Below, piece by piece: positions 1 through 6,341 of a stretch of 9,513 nt of DNA. The stretch covers positions 7,312-16,824 of the forward strand of contig DFHC01000070.1 in NCBI GenBank assembly GCA_002372575.1, written 5' to 3'. The notes beneath the pieces were generated by a model. It made no database searches. It saw only the letters and a program-made list of their open reading frames with translations, and had not been told where the DNA came from. This DNA comes from a bacterium UBA3734 (GTDB lineage Bacteria > Bacteroidota > Bacteroidia > Bacteroidales > Bacteroidaceae). Within the stretch, counting starts at the first letter, position 1. The number at the start of each line of letters is the position of its first letter. Position numbers and translations under genes: made by a program.

Positions 1-1
1 G

Positions 2-75
2 TGATCCCGTTGGGATTCAAACCCAAGACCTTCAGAACCGGAATCTGACGCTCTATTCAGCTAAGCTACGGGACC
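2..75 (-). tRNA. tRNA-Arg (anticodon CCG)
   Basis: Read on the minus strand this folds as a complete cloverleaf. The 7-bp acceptor stem pairs positions 69-75 with 3-9, with one G-U pair. The anticodon stem TCAGA/TCTGA (44-48 and 32-36) closes the 7-base loop TTCCGGT, which places anticodon CCG at 39-41 and reads the arginine codon CGG. The T stem TTGGG/CCCAA closes a TTTGAAT loop. The discriminator base is A at position 2. Only the first base after it (C, position 1) lies in the window, so it cannot be seen whether CCA is encoded. The gene is divergent from asnA and has its own good promoter just upstream. Confidence 0.95.
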
Positions 76-96
76 GATGTTCGATGAAATCGGTTG

Positions 97-127
97 CAAA
101 GGTACAATAATTTCTCGATTTCGCAAA
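97..127 (-). promoter_or_regulatory. Promoter of tRNA-Arg, Bacteroidetes type
   Basis: On the minus strand a -33 element TTTG (124-127) is followed after 19 bases by a -7 element TACCTTTG (97-104). Both match the known Bacteroidetes consensus (TTTG, then TAnnTTTG at about 19-21 bases). Transcription would start around position 90, roughly 15 bases before the tRNA 5' end. This is the only promoter in the window in which both boxes match cleanly. Confidence 0.75.
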
Positions 128-166
128 ATATTGCGGCGATTTTATGGCTGAACGGGCAGAATGTTG

Positions 167-174
167 TAACTTTG
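167..174 (+). promoter_or_regulatory. -7 box of the asnA promoter
   Basis: TAACTTTG matches TAnnTTTG exactly and ends 22 bases before the asnA ATG, so the 5' leader would be short. No clean TTTG -33 box is present; the region at the right distance (about 140-147) reads TTTTATGG. The call rests on the -7 box and its position. Confidence 0.55.
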
Positions 175-196
175 CGGGGAAAATCGAGAAAAAATT

Positions 197-1234
197 ATGG
201 GTAAATTGATGAAGCCGACGGGCTACACCTCGCTGCTCGACATGAAGCAGACGGAACAGGGAATTAAGTTGATCAAGGAGTTTTTTCAGCAGAATCTTTC
301 GACGGAACTACGGCTGCGGCGCGTGACGGCACCGCTGTTTGTGCTGCAAGGACTGGGCCTGAACGACGACCTCAACGGCGTGGAGCAACCAGTGACTTTC
401 GCCGTGAAAGACATGGGCGGCGCAAAGGCCGAGGTGGTGCATTCGCTGGCCAAATGGAAGCGGATGTCGCTCGCGGAATACGGCGTGGCTGCGGGCTACG
501 GCATCTACACCGACATGAATGCGATTCGCACCGACGAGGAACTCGACAACCTGCATTCGCTCTACGTTGACCAGTGGGACTGGGAGGCGGTGATTCGCCC
601 AGAAGACCGCACGGTGGCCTTCCTGAAAGACGTGGTGGAGCGCATTTATGCCGCCATTCTGCGCACGGAATACCTCGCCTGCGAGACTTACCCGCAGCTG
701 AAGCCGTTTTTGCCCGAGAAAATCCATTTTATCCATGCCGAGGAACTTTTGCAGATGTTTCCAGACAAGACGGCGAAGGAACGCGAAGATGCCATCTGCA
801 AAAGGTATGGCGCGGTGTTTGTGATTGGCATCGGCGGAAAATTGTCGGATGGCAAGGCGCACGACGGCCGCGCTGCCGACTACGACGACTGGTCGAGCAC
901 GACGGAGGACGGTCGCGAGGGCCTGAACGGCGACATTCTGATTTGGTATCCGGTGCTCGGACGCTCGTTTGAGCTTTCGTCGATGGGCATTCGCGTCGAT
1001 GAGGAGGCACTGCAGCGACAGTTGAAAATCCGCGGACAGGAAGACCGTTCCAAACTCTATTTCCACCAACAGCTATTGTCGGGCAGGCTGCCGCTGAGTA
1101 TTGGCGGCGGCATCGGGCAGAGCCGTCTTTGCATGGTGCTGCTCCACAAGGCCCACATCGGCGAGATTCAGGCCTCGATTTGGCCCGAGGAAATGCGTCG
1201 GGAATGCGCCGAAATGGGCATCCGACTGATTTAG
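197..1234 (+). CDS. asnA: Aspartate--ammonia ligase (asparagine synthetase A)
   Basis: Makes asparagine from aspartate, ammonia and ATP, releasing AMP and pyrophosphate. It is a cytosolic enzyme with a class II aminoacyl-tRNA-synthetase-like catalytic fold. The 345-residue protein is collinear with E. coli AsnA (about 330 residues). Recognisable blocks are VVHSLAKWKR (80-89), HSLYVDQWDWE (120-130), GIGGKLSDG (211-219), DYDDWS (228-233), GLNGDI (242-247), FELSSMGIRVD (258-268) and GGGIGQSRL (303-311), the last being the ATP-site motif typical of the fold. No residue block looks missing. The start at 197 gives MGKLMKP; a second ATG at 209 is also possible, and neither has a clear Shine-Dalgarno. 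The gene is monocistronic here: divergent from tRNA-Arg, and its stop overlaps the stop of dnaX on the other strand. Confidence 0.96.
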   Translation: MGKLMKPTGYTSLLDMKQTEQGIKLIKEFFQQNLSTELRLRRVTAPLFVLQGLGLNDDLNGVEQPVTFAVKDMGGAKAEVVHSLAKWKRMSLAEYGVAAGYGIYTDMNAIRTDEELDNLHSLYVDQWDWEAVIRPEDRTVAFLKDVVERIYAAILRTEYLACETYPQLKPFLPEKIHFIHAEELLQMFPDKTAKEREDAICKRYGAVFVIGIGGKLSDGKAHDGRAADYDDWSSTTEDGREGLNGDILIWYPVLGRSFELSSMGIRVDEEALQRQLKIRGQEDRSKLYFHQQLLSGRLPLSIGGGIGQSRLCMVLLHKAHIGEIQASIWPEEMRRECAEMGIRLI

Positions 1235-3000
1235 TTGAGCTGCAGCTTGAGCGACTTGCGAAGTTTTTCGATGGCTGGATTTTCCTTTCTAATGACGTCG
1301 AAAATCTGTCGTTTCGTCAAAATGGGTTTAATTTCAGCGTTTTCAGCAAGGCGGATTTGCAGGTCGATATGGCCGTTGTGGAGCGATTTTGCGAGTGTCG
1401 CTTTGATTCGGTTGCGAATGCGGGTGATTTGTTCGAGCAGCACGTTGCTGTCCACAATCAACTCTACGATAGCGGTGTCCGACGGCTCTCCCTCAGTGTT
1501 GAGCAGTCGCGGGGTCATGCTTTTCATGCGTTGCGCCATGGCTGTCATCTCCGTTGGCATTCGGTTGCACATGGCTGTCCACTCGTTTTCCAGTTGTTCT
1601 TGCGTGAAAAGGCTGCTTTCATGCTTGTTTTCGGCCTCCGTTTCCTCTTGCTGGGGGAGGTTTTCTTTCTTGCTTTGGAGGTCTTTGAAGGTGATTCCCA
1701 GGTCGTTGAGCTTAATGATGGAAGGGGACTTAGGCTGCGGCGGTGCGTCGGCAACCACTGTTGTGGCAGCCTTGACGGCTTTTTGTTCGTAGCGACCGGC
1801 GGTGCCACCCTGCGAGGCCACCTTCTGCTGCCGGCTGCTGTCAAGAAGTTTCTGAAACAGGGATTTTAATCGCTTGGGGCTACGCCCCGCGCCCTCTGCG
1901 TCGTCGGGCTGCGTGATTTGCGCCACTTGGATGAGCGTGAGCTCCACGAGCAGCCGCTTGTTCGACGACTGTCTGTAGCCCTGGTCGCACTGATTCATCA
2001 GCTGCAAGGCTTTGTAGAGGAAAGGCGTGGGCGTTTTCTGCGCCTGCTGCTGATAGCGCTCGCGCTGCTGCTGGCTCACTTCGAGCAGGGGCAGCGTCTG
2101 CGCGTCTTTCGCCATGAGCACGTTGCGCACGTGCGAGGCCAGTCCGCCAATGAGGTTGCCGCCGTCGAAACCACGCGAAATAATCTGGTTGAGCAGCAGC
2201 ATGATGTCGGGCACCTTATTTTCAAGTGCAAGGTCGATGATGCGGAAATAGTTGTCGGCATCGAGCACGTTGAGGTCTTCGATGACCTTGTCGTAGGTGA
2301 TTTTCCCCTGACAGAACGAAGCCGTCTGGTCGAAAATCGACAGCGCGTCGCGCATACCGCCGTCGGCCTTCTCGGCGATGACGGCGAGTGCCTCGTCTTC
2401 CACTTCGATGCCCTCTTTCGCGGCCACATCTTTCAGGTGCCGAATGGTGTCTTCCACGCTCATGCGCTCGAAATCGTAGATTTGGCAACGCGAAATGATG
2501 GTGGGCAGAATCTTGTGCTTTTCCGTTGTGGCGAGGATGAAAATGACGTGTGCAGGCGGCTCTTCGAGCGTCTTCAGGAAGGCGTTGAAGGCCTGGGTGG
2601 AGAGCATGTGCACCTCGTCAATGATGAAAACCTTGTATTTTCCCACCTGCGGCGGGATGCGCGTCTGCTCCATGAGCGACTTGATGTTTTCCACCGAGTT
2701 GTTCGACGCGGCGTCGAGCTCGAAAATGTTGTACGACCGCTGCTCGTTGAACGCCTGACACGATTCGCACTCGTTGCAGGCCTCGCCCTCGGCTGTGGGC
2801 GTGAGGCAGTTGATGGCTTTCGCGAAAATGCGCGCGCAGGTGGTTTTTCCCACGCCTCGCGGGCCGCAAAACAGGTAGGCGTGCGCCAGTTTTCCGCTCA
2901 CGACGGCATTTTTCAGCGTGGTGGTCAGCGTGTGCTGACCCACGACGCTGTCGAACGTCATCGGGCGGTATTTGCGTGCTGAAACGATGTATTCTTCCAT
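1231..3000 (-). CDS. dnaX: DNA polymerase III subunit gamma/tau
   Basis: ATPase subunit of the clamp loader, which opens the sliding clamp and ties together the replisome. It is 589 residues long. The N-terminal AAA+ module is intact: Walker A GPRGVGKT (46-53), a zinc-binding cysteine set C65, C75, C78, C81, Walker B FIIDEVH (125-131), sensor 1 ILATTE (155-160), the SRC arginine-finger motif (R171) and sensor 2 GGMRDALS (214-221). Domain III follows to about residue 360. A variable linker (about 365-465) rich in charged residues and Gln leads to a C-terminal domain (about 466-589), as in tau. No convincing slippery heptamer for a gamma-type frameshift was found, so a tau-like full-length product is the simplest reading. 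The start codon follows a minus-strand -7 box by about 20 bases. The 3' end overlaps the asnA stop by 4 bases. Confidence 0.96.
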   Translation of the reverse strand: MEEYIVSARKYRPMTFDSVVGQHTLTTTLKNAVVSGKLAHAYLFCGPRGVGKTTCARIFAKAINCLTPTAEGEACNECESCQAFNEQRSYNIFELDAASNNSVENIKSLMEQTRIPPQVGKYKVFIIDEVHMLSTQAFNAFLKTLEEPPAHVIFILATTEKHKILPTIISRCQIYDFERMSVEDTIRHLKDVAAKEGIEVEDEALAVIAEKADGGMRDALSIFDQTASFCQGKITYDKVIEDLNVLDADNYFRIIDLALENKVPDIMLLLNQIISRGFDGGNLIGGLASHVRNVLMAKDAQTLPLLEVSQQQRERYQQQAQKTPTPFLYKALQLMNQCDQGYRQSSNKRLLVELTLIQVAQITQPDDAEGAGRSPKRLKSLFQKLLDSSRQQKVASQGGTAGRYEQKAVKAATTVVADAPPQPKSPSIIKLNDLGITFKDLQSKKENLPQQEETEAENKHESSLFTQEQLENEWTAMCNRMPTEMTAMAQRMKSMTPRLLNTEGEPSDTAIVELIVDSNVLLEQITRIRNRIKATLAKSLHNGHIDLQIRLAENAEIKPILTKRQIFDVIRKENPAIEKLRKSLKLQLN

Positions 3001-3019
3001 ATTTTTCGGGTTTATTGTG

Positions 3020-3027
3020 CAAAGTTA
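3020..3027 (-). promoter_or_regulatory. -7 box of the dnaX promoter
   Basis: On the minus strand this reads TAACTTTG, an exact TAnnTTTG match and the same octamer found in front of asnA. It lies 20 bases upstream of the dnaX ATG. The upstream stretch is a run of A and T without a clean TTTG -33 box. Confidence 0.55.
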
Positions 3028-3071
3028 CGAAAAAAAATGTCTTTTCGTATTTTATCTTTCATCTTTTTTTG

Positions 3072-3079
3072 TATTTTTG
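3072..3079 (+). promoter_or_regulatory. -7 box for the 3110-4123 gene cluster
   Basis: TATTTTTG fits TAnnTTTG and ends 31 bases before the ATG at 3110. It lies in the divergent, very AT-rich gap shared with the dnaX promoter. A match in such T-rich DNA is less informative than the others, and no -33 TTTG is visible. Confidence 0.4.
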
Positions 3080-3109
3080 CAGTCAGTAATGGATTTTCAA
3101 TGACGGGGA

Positions 3110-3382
3110 ATGAATTTCTTTCGTAAAATATTCGATTATATCAATGATTTAAGCGTGGGTGAACTTCGTTGCCGAATGTTGGTCATTCTCGGTGTTATTA
3201 TCATTGTTGACGGGATTTTGTCTTCCAGACATCCTGTAATGGAGTCCATTTCTTTTGGTCTATTTTGCATCGTTGCCGGAATACTTGCAGAATATGTCGG
3301 AAAATCCGTCAGAAGGAAAATCAGAAGGAAAAAGGAATTGGAAGACTTGAAACGATTTCAGAGTTTTAAATACGAAAAATAA
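3110..3382 (+). CDS. Small two-helix membrane protein of unknown function
   Basis: I do not recognise this 90-residue protein. It has an amphipathic N terminus (MNFFRKIFDYI), two hydrophobic segments at about 23-37 and 45-62, and a strongly basic tail (KSVRRKIRRKKEL, 65-77). By the positive-inside rule this suggests a helical hairpin with both ends in the cytoplasm. No catalytic motif is visible. A GGGG stretch lies a few bases before the ATG. The stop at 3380-3382 is one base from the start of the DivIC-like gene, which argues for co-transcription and perhaps translational coupling. GC content counted by hand is about 36%, well below the neighbouring genes (about 50-60%), so it may be recent in origin or acquired. 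That it is a real gene is supported by the tight spacing and a plausible membrane topology, not by homology. Confidence 0.7.
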   Translation: MNFFRKIFDYINDLSVGELRCRMLVILGVIIIVDGILSSRHPVMESISFGLFCIVAGILAEYVGKSVRRKIRRKKELEDLKRFQSFKYEK

Positions 3383-3383
3383 T

Positions 3384-3686
3384 ATGGCAAGCAAATTTTA
3401 TGCAGTGTGGAACTTTTTGAGTCACTACAAGTACTTGATTGTTGTGGTGGTGGGTGTGCTCGTCGTGGGTTTCATCGACGACAACAGCTTTTGGCAGCGG
3501 ATGCAATACGATGCGCAAATCAGCAATCTGAAGGCCGAGATTGAGCACTACGAGACGCGCAACGAAGAAGACACGCGCCAGCTGAAGGAACTGAACGGCG
3601 ACCCGAAGGCGATTGAGAAAATTGCCCGCGAGCGTTATTTCATGAAAGCCGACGACGAGGACATCTTCGTCTTTTCGGAGCAATAA
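3384..3686 (+). CDS. DivIC/FtsB-like septum formation initiator
   Basis: A 100-residue bitopic membrane protein with the DivIC/FtsB layout: a short cytoplasmic N terminus, one transmembrane helix (about 18-31), and an extracytoplasmic coiled coil (about 42-70) with charged heptad-like spacing. A conserved-looking terminal segment DPKAIEKIARERYFMKADDE (73-92) follows, the part that in this family follows the coiled coil. FtsB/DivIC proteins bridge FtsL and the later divisome and help switch on septal wall synthesis. In Bacteroidetes this family is usually annotated as septum formation initiator. It starts one base after the preceding small gene and is followed 11 bases later by another membrane protein, so the three are likely one transcript. 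I leave the symbol empty because FtsB and DivIC cannot be separated from sequence alone. Confidence 0.88.
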   Translation: MASKFYAVWNFLSHYKYLIVVVVGVLVVGFIDDNSFWQRMQYDAQISNLKAEIEHYETRNEEDTRQLKELNGDPKAIEKIARERYFMKADDEDIFVFSEQ

Positions 3687-3697
3687 AAACCGGAACT

Positions 3698-4123
3698 ATG
3701 AAGCCTCTGAATCGACTCCAAAGCATTCTGTTTCTCGCCGGCGGCGCGCTGATGGTGGCTGGCGTTGTGGCCTTTGTGCTGATGTGGCATCGTGAGGTGG
3801 CGTGTTGGGTGTTTCTGGCGGGTGCTGTGCTGTTTGCGCTCATCCAGTCGATGCAGCTCTACGAGGGCCAGAATCCCACGATTCGCCGCTTGAAAAGCAT
3901 CTTGAACGTGGCCGACCTGTTTCTTGTGCTCGCAGGAATACTGATGGTCGATACGTGCCACAATTTCCTGCTCCCCTTGTTCCGAGGCAGTGGTTCCGAC
4001 GGCTATTTCACCTACATCGAATACGTCTATAACAAGTGGGTGGTGCTGCTGTTGGCGGCTGCCGTTTTGGAGGTTTATGCCACGTTTCGCATCGGCAGCG
4101 AAATGAAGCGGGAAAAGCCGTAA
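3698..4123 (+). CDS. Four-helix integral membrane protein, unknown function
   Basis: A 141-residue protein with four hydrophobic segments at about 9-29, 35-53, 67-85 and 112-130. Between helices 2 and 3 is a polar loop (YEGQNPTIRRLKS), and between helices 3 and 4 a longer loop (FRGSGSDGYFTYIEYVYN). The C terminus is short and basic (EMKREKP), consistent with both ends inside. I do not recognise a named family or an active site. It begins 11 bases after the DivIC-like gene in the same orientation, so co-expression with a division protein is likely. A role in envelope or division is inferred from position only. Confidence 0.85.
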   Translation: MKPLNRLQSILFLAGGALMVAGVVAFVLMWHREVACWVFLAGAVLFALIQSMQLYEGQNPTIRRLKSILNVADLFLVLAGILMVDTCHNFLLPLFRGSGSDGYFTYIEYVYNKWVVLLLAAAVLEVYATFRIGSEMKREKP

Positions 4124-4166
4124 AACGGGTCTCGAAAATCAAAAAAATCTAAAAACAAGGCCTCAA

Positions 4167-4179
4167 TCAATTAAATTGA
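4167..4179 (+). promoter_or_regulatory. Perfect 6-bp-arm palindrome upstream of the lipoprotein promoter
   Basis: TCAATT, one A, then AATTGA: a perfect inverted repeat in the gap between 4124 and 4244. It ends 33 bases before the -7 box at 4213-4220, so it lies just upstream of the expected -33 region, where activators often bind. It could be an operator, but in AT-rich DNA such a palindrome can also arise by chance. Confidence 0.3.
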
Positions 4180-4212
4180 ATAAAAATATTTTCTCACTTC
4201 AAGATTAGGTGC

Positions 4213-4220
4213 TATCTTTG
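4213..4220 (+). promoter_or_regulatory. -7 box of the lipoprotein-pyrC operon
   Basis: TATCTTTG matches TAnnTTTG. A TTTT stretch at 4189-4192 lies 20 bases upstream, at the right distance for a degenerate -33 box. Transcription would start near 4227, 18 bases before the ATG at 4245. This helps decide the lipoprotein start, because the longer in-frame GTG at 4209 would be upstream of the transcript. Confidence 0.55.
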
Positions 4221-4244
4221 GCCGTCGGAATTGAAAAAAGGTTT

Positions 4245-4976
4245 ATGAAGAGACTAATTTATTCAGTTTTATGTGCCGTGGTGCTCGTTTCATGCGGAAG
4301 CACCTATAATATCCAAGGCTCGTCGAACGTATCTACGCTCGACGGCAGGATGCTCTATCTGAAAGTACTCTCAGACAACGATTTCAAGAGTTTGGACTCG
4401 TGCGATGTCATCCACGGACAATTCCACTTCTCGGGACCGTTCGACTCGGTGCGCATCGCCAGTATCTTCATGGACGACGAGAGCGTGCTGCCGCTGGTAT
4501 TGGAAAGCGGCGACATCAACATCATGATTAACTACACGCAGCAGATGGTCAGCGGAACGCCGCTCAACGACGAACTTTTCCGATTCTTCAACCAGTGGAA
4601 TCAGCTGCGTAACCAACAGTCGGAGCTCGTCCACCGCCACGATCAGGCCATCATGGACGGTAGCGACATGAACCGCGTGGTGACGGAGCTGAACGCTGAG
4701 GCCATGCACCTTTCGGCGCGTGAAGACAGCCTCGTGACGACGTTTGTTACCGAGAATTTCGACAACGTGCTGGGGCCTGGCGTGTTTATGATGGTGACGC
4801 TTGGAAATCCCTATCCGCAACTCACGCCCTGGATAGAAGCCATTATGAGCAAGGCCACGCCGAACTTCAAGAACGATGCCTACGTGAAGGACTATTACGA
4901 GAAGGCGCGTGAGAACGAAGAGATTATGAACGGCTTGCGCGAGGCTCCACAGAAAAATACCCCCCAAAACCCGTGA
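4245..4976 (+). CDS. DUF4369-like lipoprotein
   Basis: A 243-residue exported lipoprotein. The signal peptide is MKRLIYSVLCAVVLVSC with lipobox LVSC, so the lipid-modified residue would be Cys17. After a Ser/Asn-rich stretch, residues about 25-110 (DGRMLYLKVL through GDINIMINYTQQMVSGTPLNDEL) have the beta-rich pattern of DUF4369. In Bacteroidetes that domain often sits in front of a thioredoxin (TlpA/ResA-like) domain. Here no CxxC motif or thioredoxin domain follows; the rest is charged and helical. I chose ATG 4245 over the in-frame GTG at 4209 because the longer form would bury the signal peptide and start before the predicted transcript. Its TGA overlaps the GTG start of pyrC by 4 bases. 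Family call is from recognition by eye; function is unknown. Confidence 0.85.
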   Translation: MKRLIYSVLCAVVLVSCGSTYNIQGSSNVSTLDGRMLYLKVLSDNDFKSLDSCDVIHGQFHFSGPFDSVRIASIFMDDESVLPLVLESGDINIMINYTQQMVSGTPLNDELFRFFNQWNQLRNQQSELVHRHDQAIMDGSDMNRVVTELNAEAMHLSAREDSLVTTFVTENFDNVLGPGVFMMVTLGNPYPQLTPWIEAIMSKATPNFKNDAYVKDYYEKARENEEIMNGLREAPQKNTPQNP

Positions 4977-6310
4977 AAATTCTGATAAAAAATGGCCGCA
5001 TCGTGAACGAAGGCAGGACTTTCGAGGGTTCTGTCACTATCGAGGGCGACCGCATTTCGGCGATTTTCGAGGGAAATCAGCAGCCTCAGGGCACTTTCGA
5101 CCGCGTGGTCGATGCCTCGGAGGCTTTTGTTTTGCCTGGCATCATCGACACACACGTGCACTTCCGTGAGCCCGGACTGACAGAAAAGGCCGACATTGCG
5201 AGCGAGAGTCGCGCAGCAGCATTCGGCGGCGTGACGACATATTTCGAGATGCCCAACACCGTGCCACAGACCACCACTTTGACCGCGCTCGACGAGAAAT
5301 TCCGACTCGCGCGCGAGAAAAGCCACGTGAACTACTCGTTCTTCTTTGGTGCGACGAACGAAAACTGGACAGATTTCGAGCAGTTAGACCGTCGTCGAGT
5401 GGCCGGAATCAAGCTGTTCATGGGGTCTTCAACGGGAAATATGCTCGTGGATCGGCGCGAAGCGCTGCAAAAAGTGTTTCAGACAGCTGCAGAACTCGGT
5501 TTTCCCGTTGTGGCACACTGTGAAGACACGGCACTGATAGAGCGAAACATGGCGGCTTTCAAGTCGATTTACGGCGACGACCCCGACGTGCGATTCCATC
5601 CGCAAATCCGCAGCGAGGAAGCCTGTTTCCAATCGTCGTCGTTGGCTGTTGAGCTGGCGCGCCGTTACGGAACGCGCCTCCACCTTGCCCACCTCACCAC
5701 CGCTCGCGAACTGGAGCTCTTGGGCGGAAACGTGACGGGTGAGGCTTGTGTCGCTCACCTCTATTTCACGCAAGACGACTATGCCACGAAGGGCGCGCGC
5801 ATCAAATGCAATCCCGCCATCAAAACTGCCAAAGACCGCGCAGCGTTGCGGGCTGCCCTCACCGACGGCCGCATCACGACCGTTGCCACCGACCATGCGC
5901 CGCACCTGCTCAGCCAGAAGCAAGGTGGTTGTGTGCGGGCGGCCTCGGGTATGCCGATGATTCAGTTCTCGCTGCCCGTGATGCTTGGTATGGCCGACGA
6001 AAACGTGCTTTCCGTGGCGCGCGTGGTGGAACTGATGAGCCATGCGCCGGCACGGCTGTTTGGCATTGCCGAGCGCGGTTTCCTTCAACCCGGATACAAG
6101 GCCGACATCGCCATTGTGCGCCGCGTGGAGCCGTGGATGGTAACGCGCGACATCGTCCAAAGCAAATGCGCGTGGAGTCCGCTCGAGGGCGAATCGCTCC
6201 GCTGGCGCGTGGAACAGACGTTCTGCAATGGTAAAATCATCTTCGACCACGGCGAATTCGATGAAAATTCGCGAGGAGAAGAAATCTTGGTTAAAGAGTT
6301 AAAGAATTAA
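4973..6310 (+). CDS. pyrC: Dihydroorotase
   Basis: Closes carbamoyl-aspartate to dihydroorotate, the third step of pyrimidine synthesis; a cytosolic zinc enzyme of the amidohydrolase superfamily. It is 445 residues long. Visible site residues are DTHVHFREPGLT (59-70, metal ligands H61 and H63), K147 in GIKLFMGSSTG (145-155), H182 in VAHCED, H240 in HLAHLTTAREL, and TDHAPH (306-311) with D307. The KCNPAIK block (278-284) is typical of dihydroorotases rather than allantoinases. K147 is a candidate for the carboxylated metal-bridging lysine seen in the superfamily (inferred). The start is GTG at 4973, overlapping the lipoprotein TGA by 4 bases (GTGA), so translation is probably coupled; the N terminus MKILIKNGRIV fits the family. 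The last codons and the stop lie in an 8-base tandem repeat. Confidence 0.95.
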   Translation: MKILIKNGRIVNEGRTFEGSVTIEGDRISAIFEGNQQPQGTFDRVVDASEAFVLPGIIDTHVHFREPGLTEKADIASESRAAAFGGVTTYFEMPNTVPQTTTLTALDEKFRLAREKSHVNYSFFFGATNENWTDFEQLDRRRVAGIKLFMGSSTGNMLVDRREALQKVFQTAAELGFPVVAHCEDTALIERNMAAFKSIYGDDPDVRFHPQIRSEEACFQSSSLAVELARRYGTRLHLAHLTTARELELLGGNVTGEACVAHLYFTQDDYATKGARIKCNPAIKTAKDRAALRAALTDGRITTVATDHAPHLLSQKQGGCVRAASGMPMIQFSLPVMLGMADENVLSVARVVELMSHAPARLFGIAERGFLQPGYKADIAIVRRVEPWMVTRDIVQSKCAWSPLEGESLRWRVEQTFCNGKIIFDHGEFDENSRGEEILVKELKN

Positions 6311-6319
6311 AGAGTTAAA
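6291..6319 (+). repeat. Tandem 8-base repeat across the pyrC stop codon
   Basis: Three units TTAAAGAG, TTAAAGAA, TTAAAGAG plus a partial TTAAA. The first two units encode the last PyrC residues (KELKN region) and supply the TAA stop. The remainder lies in the 31-base gap before the phosphoesterase gene. Unit length is not a multiple of three, so a change in copy number would shift the frame at the C terminus. Confidence 0.85.
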
Positions 6320-6341
6320 AATCGACTTCATCCCTCAAACT

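Noticed and set aside
1545..1844. Possible programmed frameshift in dnaX, with an alternative frame open over the linker
   Set aside because: The A-rich stretch near codons 444-448 reads AAGAAAGAAAAC and does not form a proper slippery heptamer. No stem-loop or early stop typical of gamma production was evident, and the alternative-frame product looks random.
1918..2982. A 354-codon open frame on the plus strand opposite dnaX
   Set aside because: It is fully antisense to a clearly conserved dnaX and encodes a low-information Val/Arg/Leu/His-rich product. Long antisense frames are expected opposite GC-biased codons.
3089..3103. Four-codon upstream frame (M-D-F-Q) before the 3110 gene
   Set aside because: It starts only a few bases after the predicted transcription start and has no attenuator-like structure; chance ATG in AT-rich leader.
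4124..4166. Possible terminator after the four-helix membrane gene
   Set aside because: The stretch is A-rich but has no GC-rich hairpin followed by a T run, so an intrinsic terminator cannot be supported.
5429..6250. A 273-codon open frame on the minus strand opposite pyrC
   Set aside because: It is antisense to conserved PyrC active-site codons, with no recognisable domain and a composition typical of a shadow frame.
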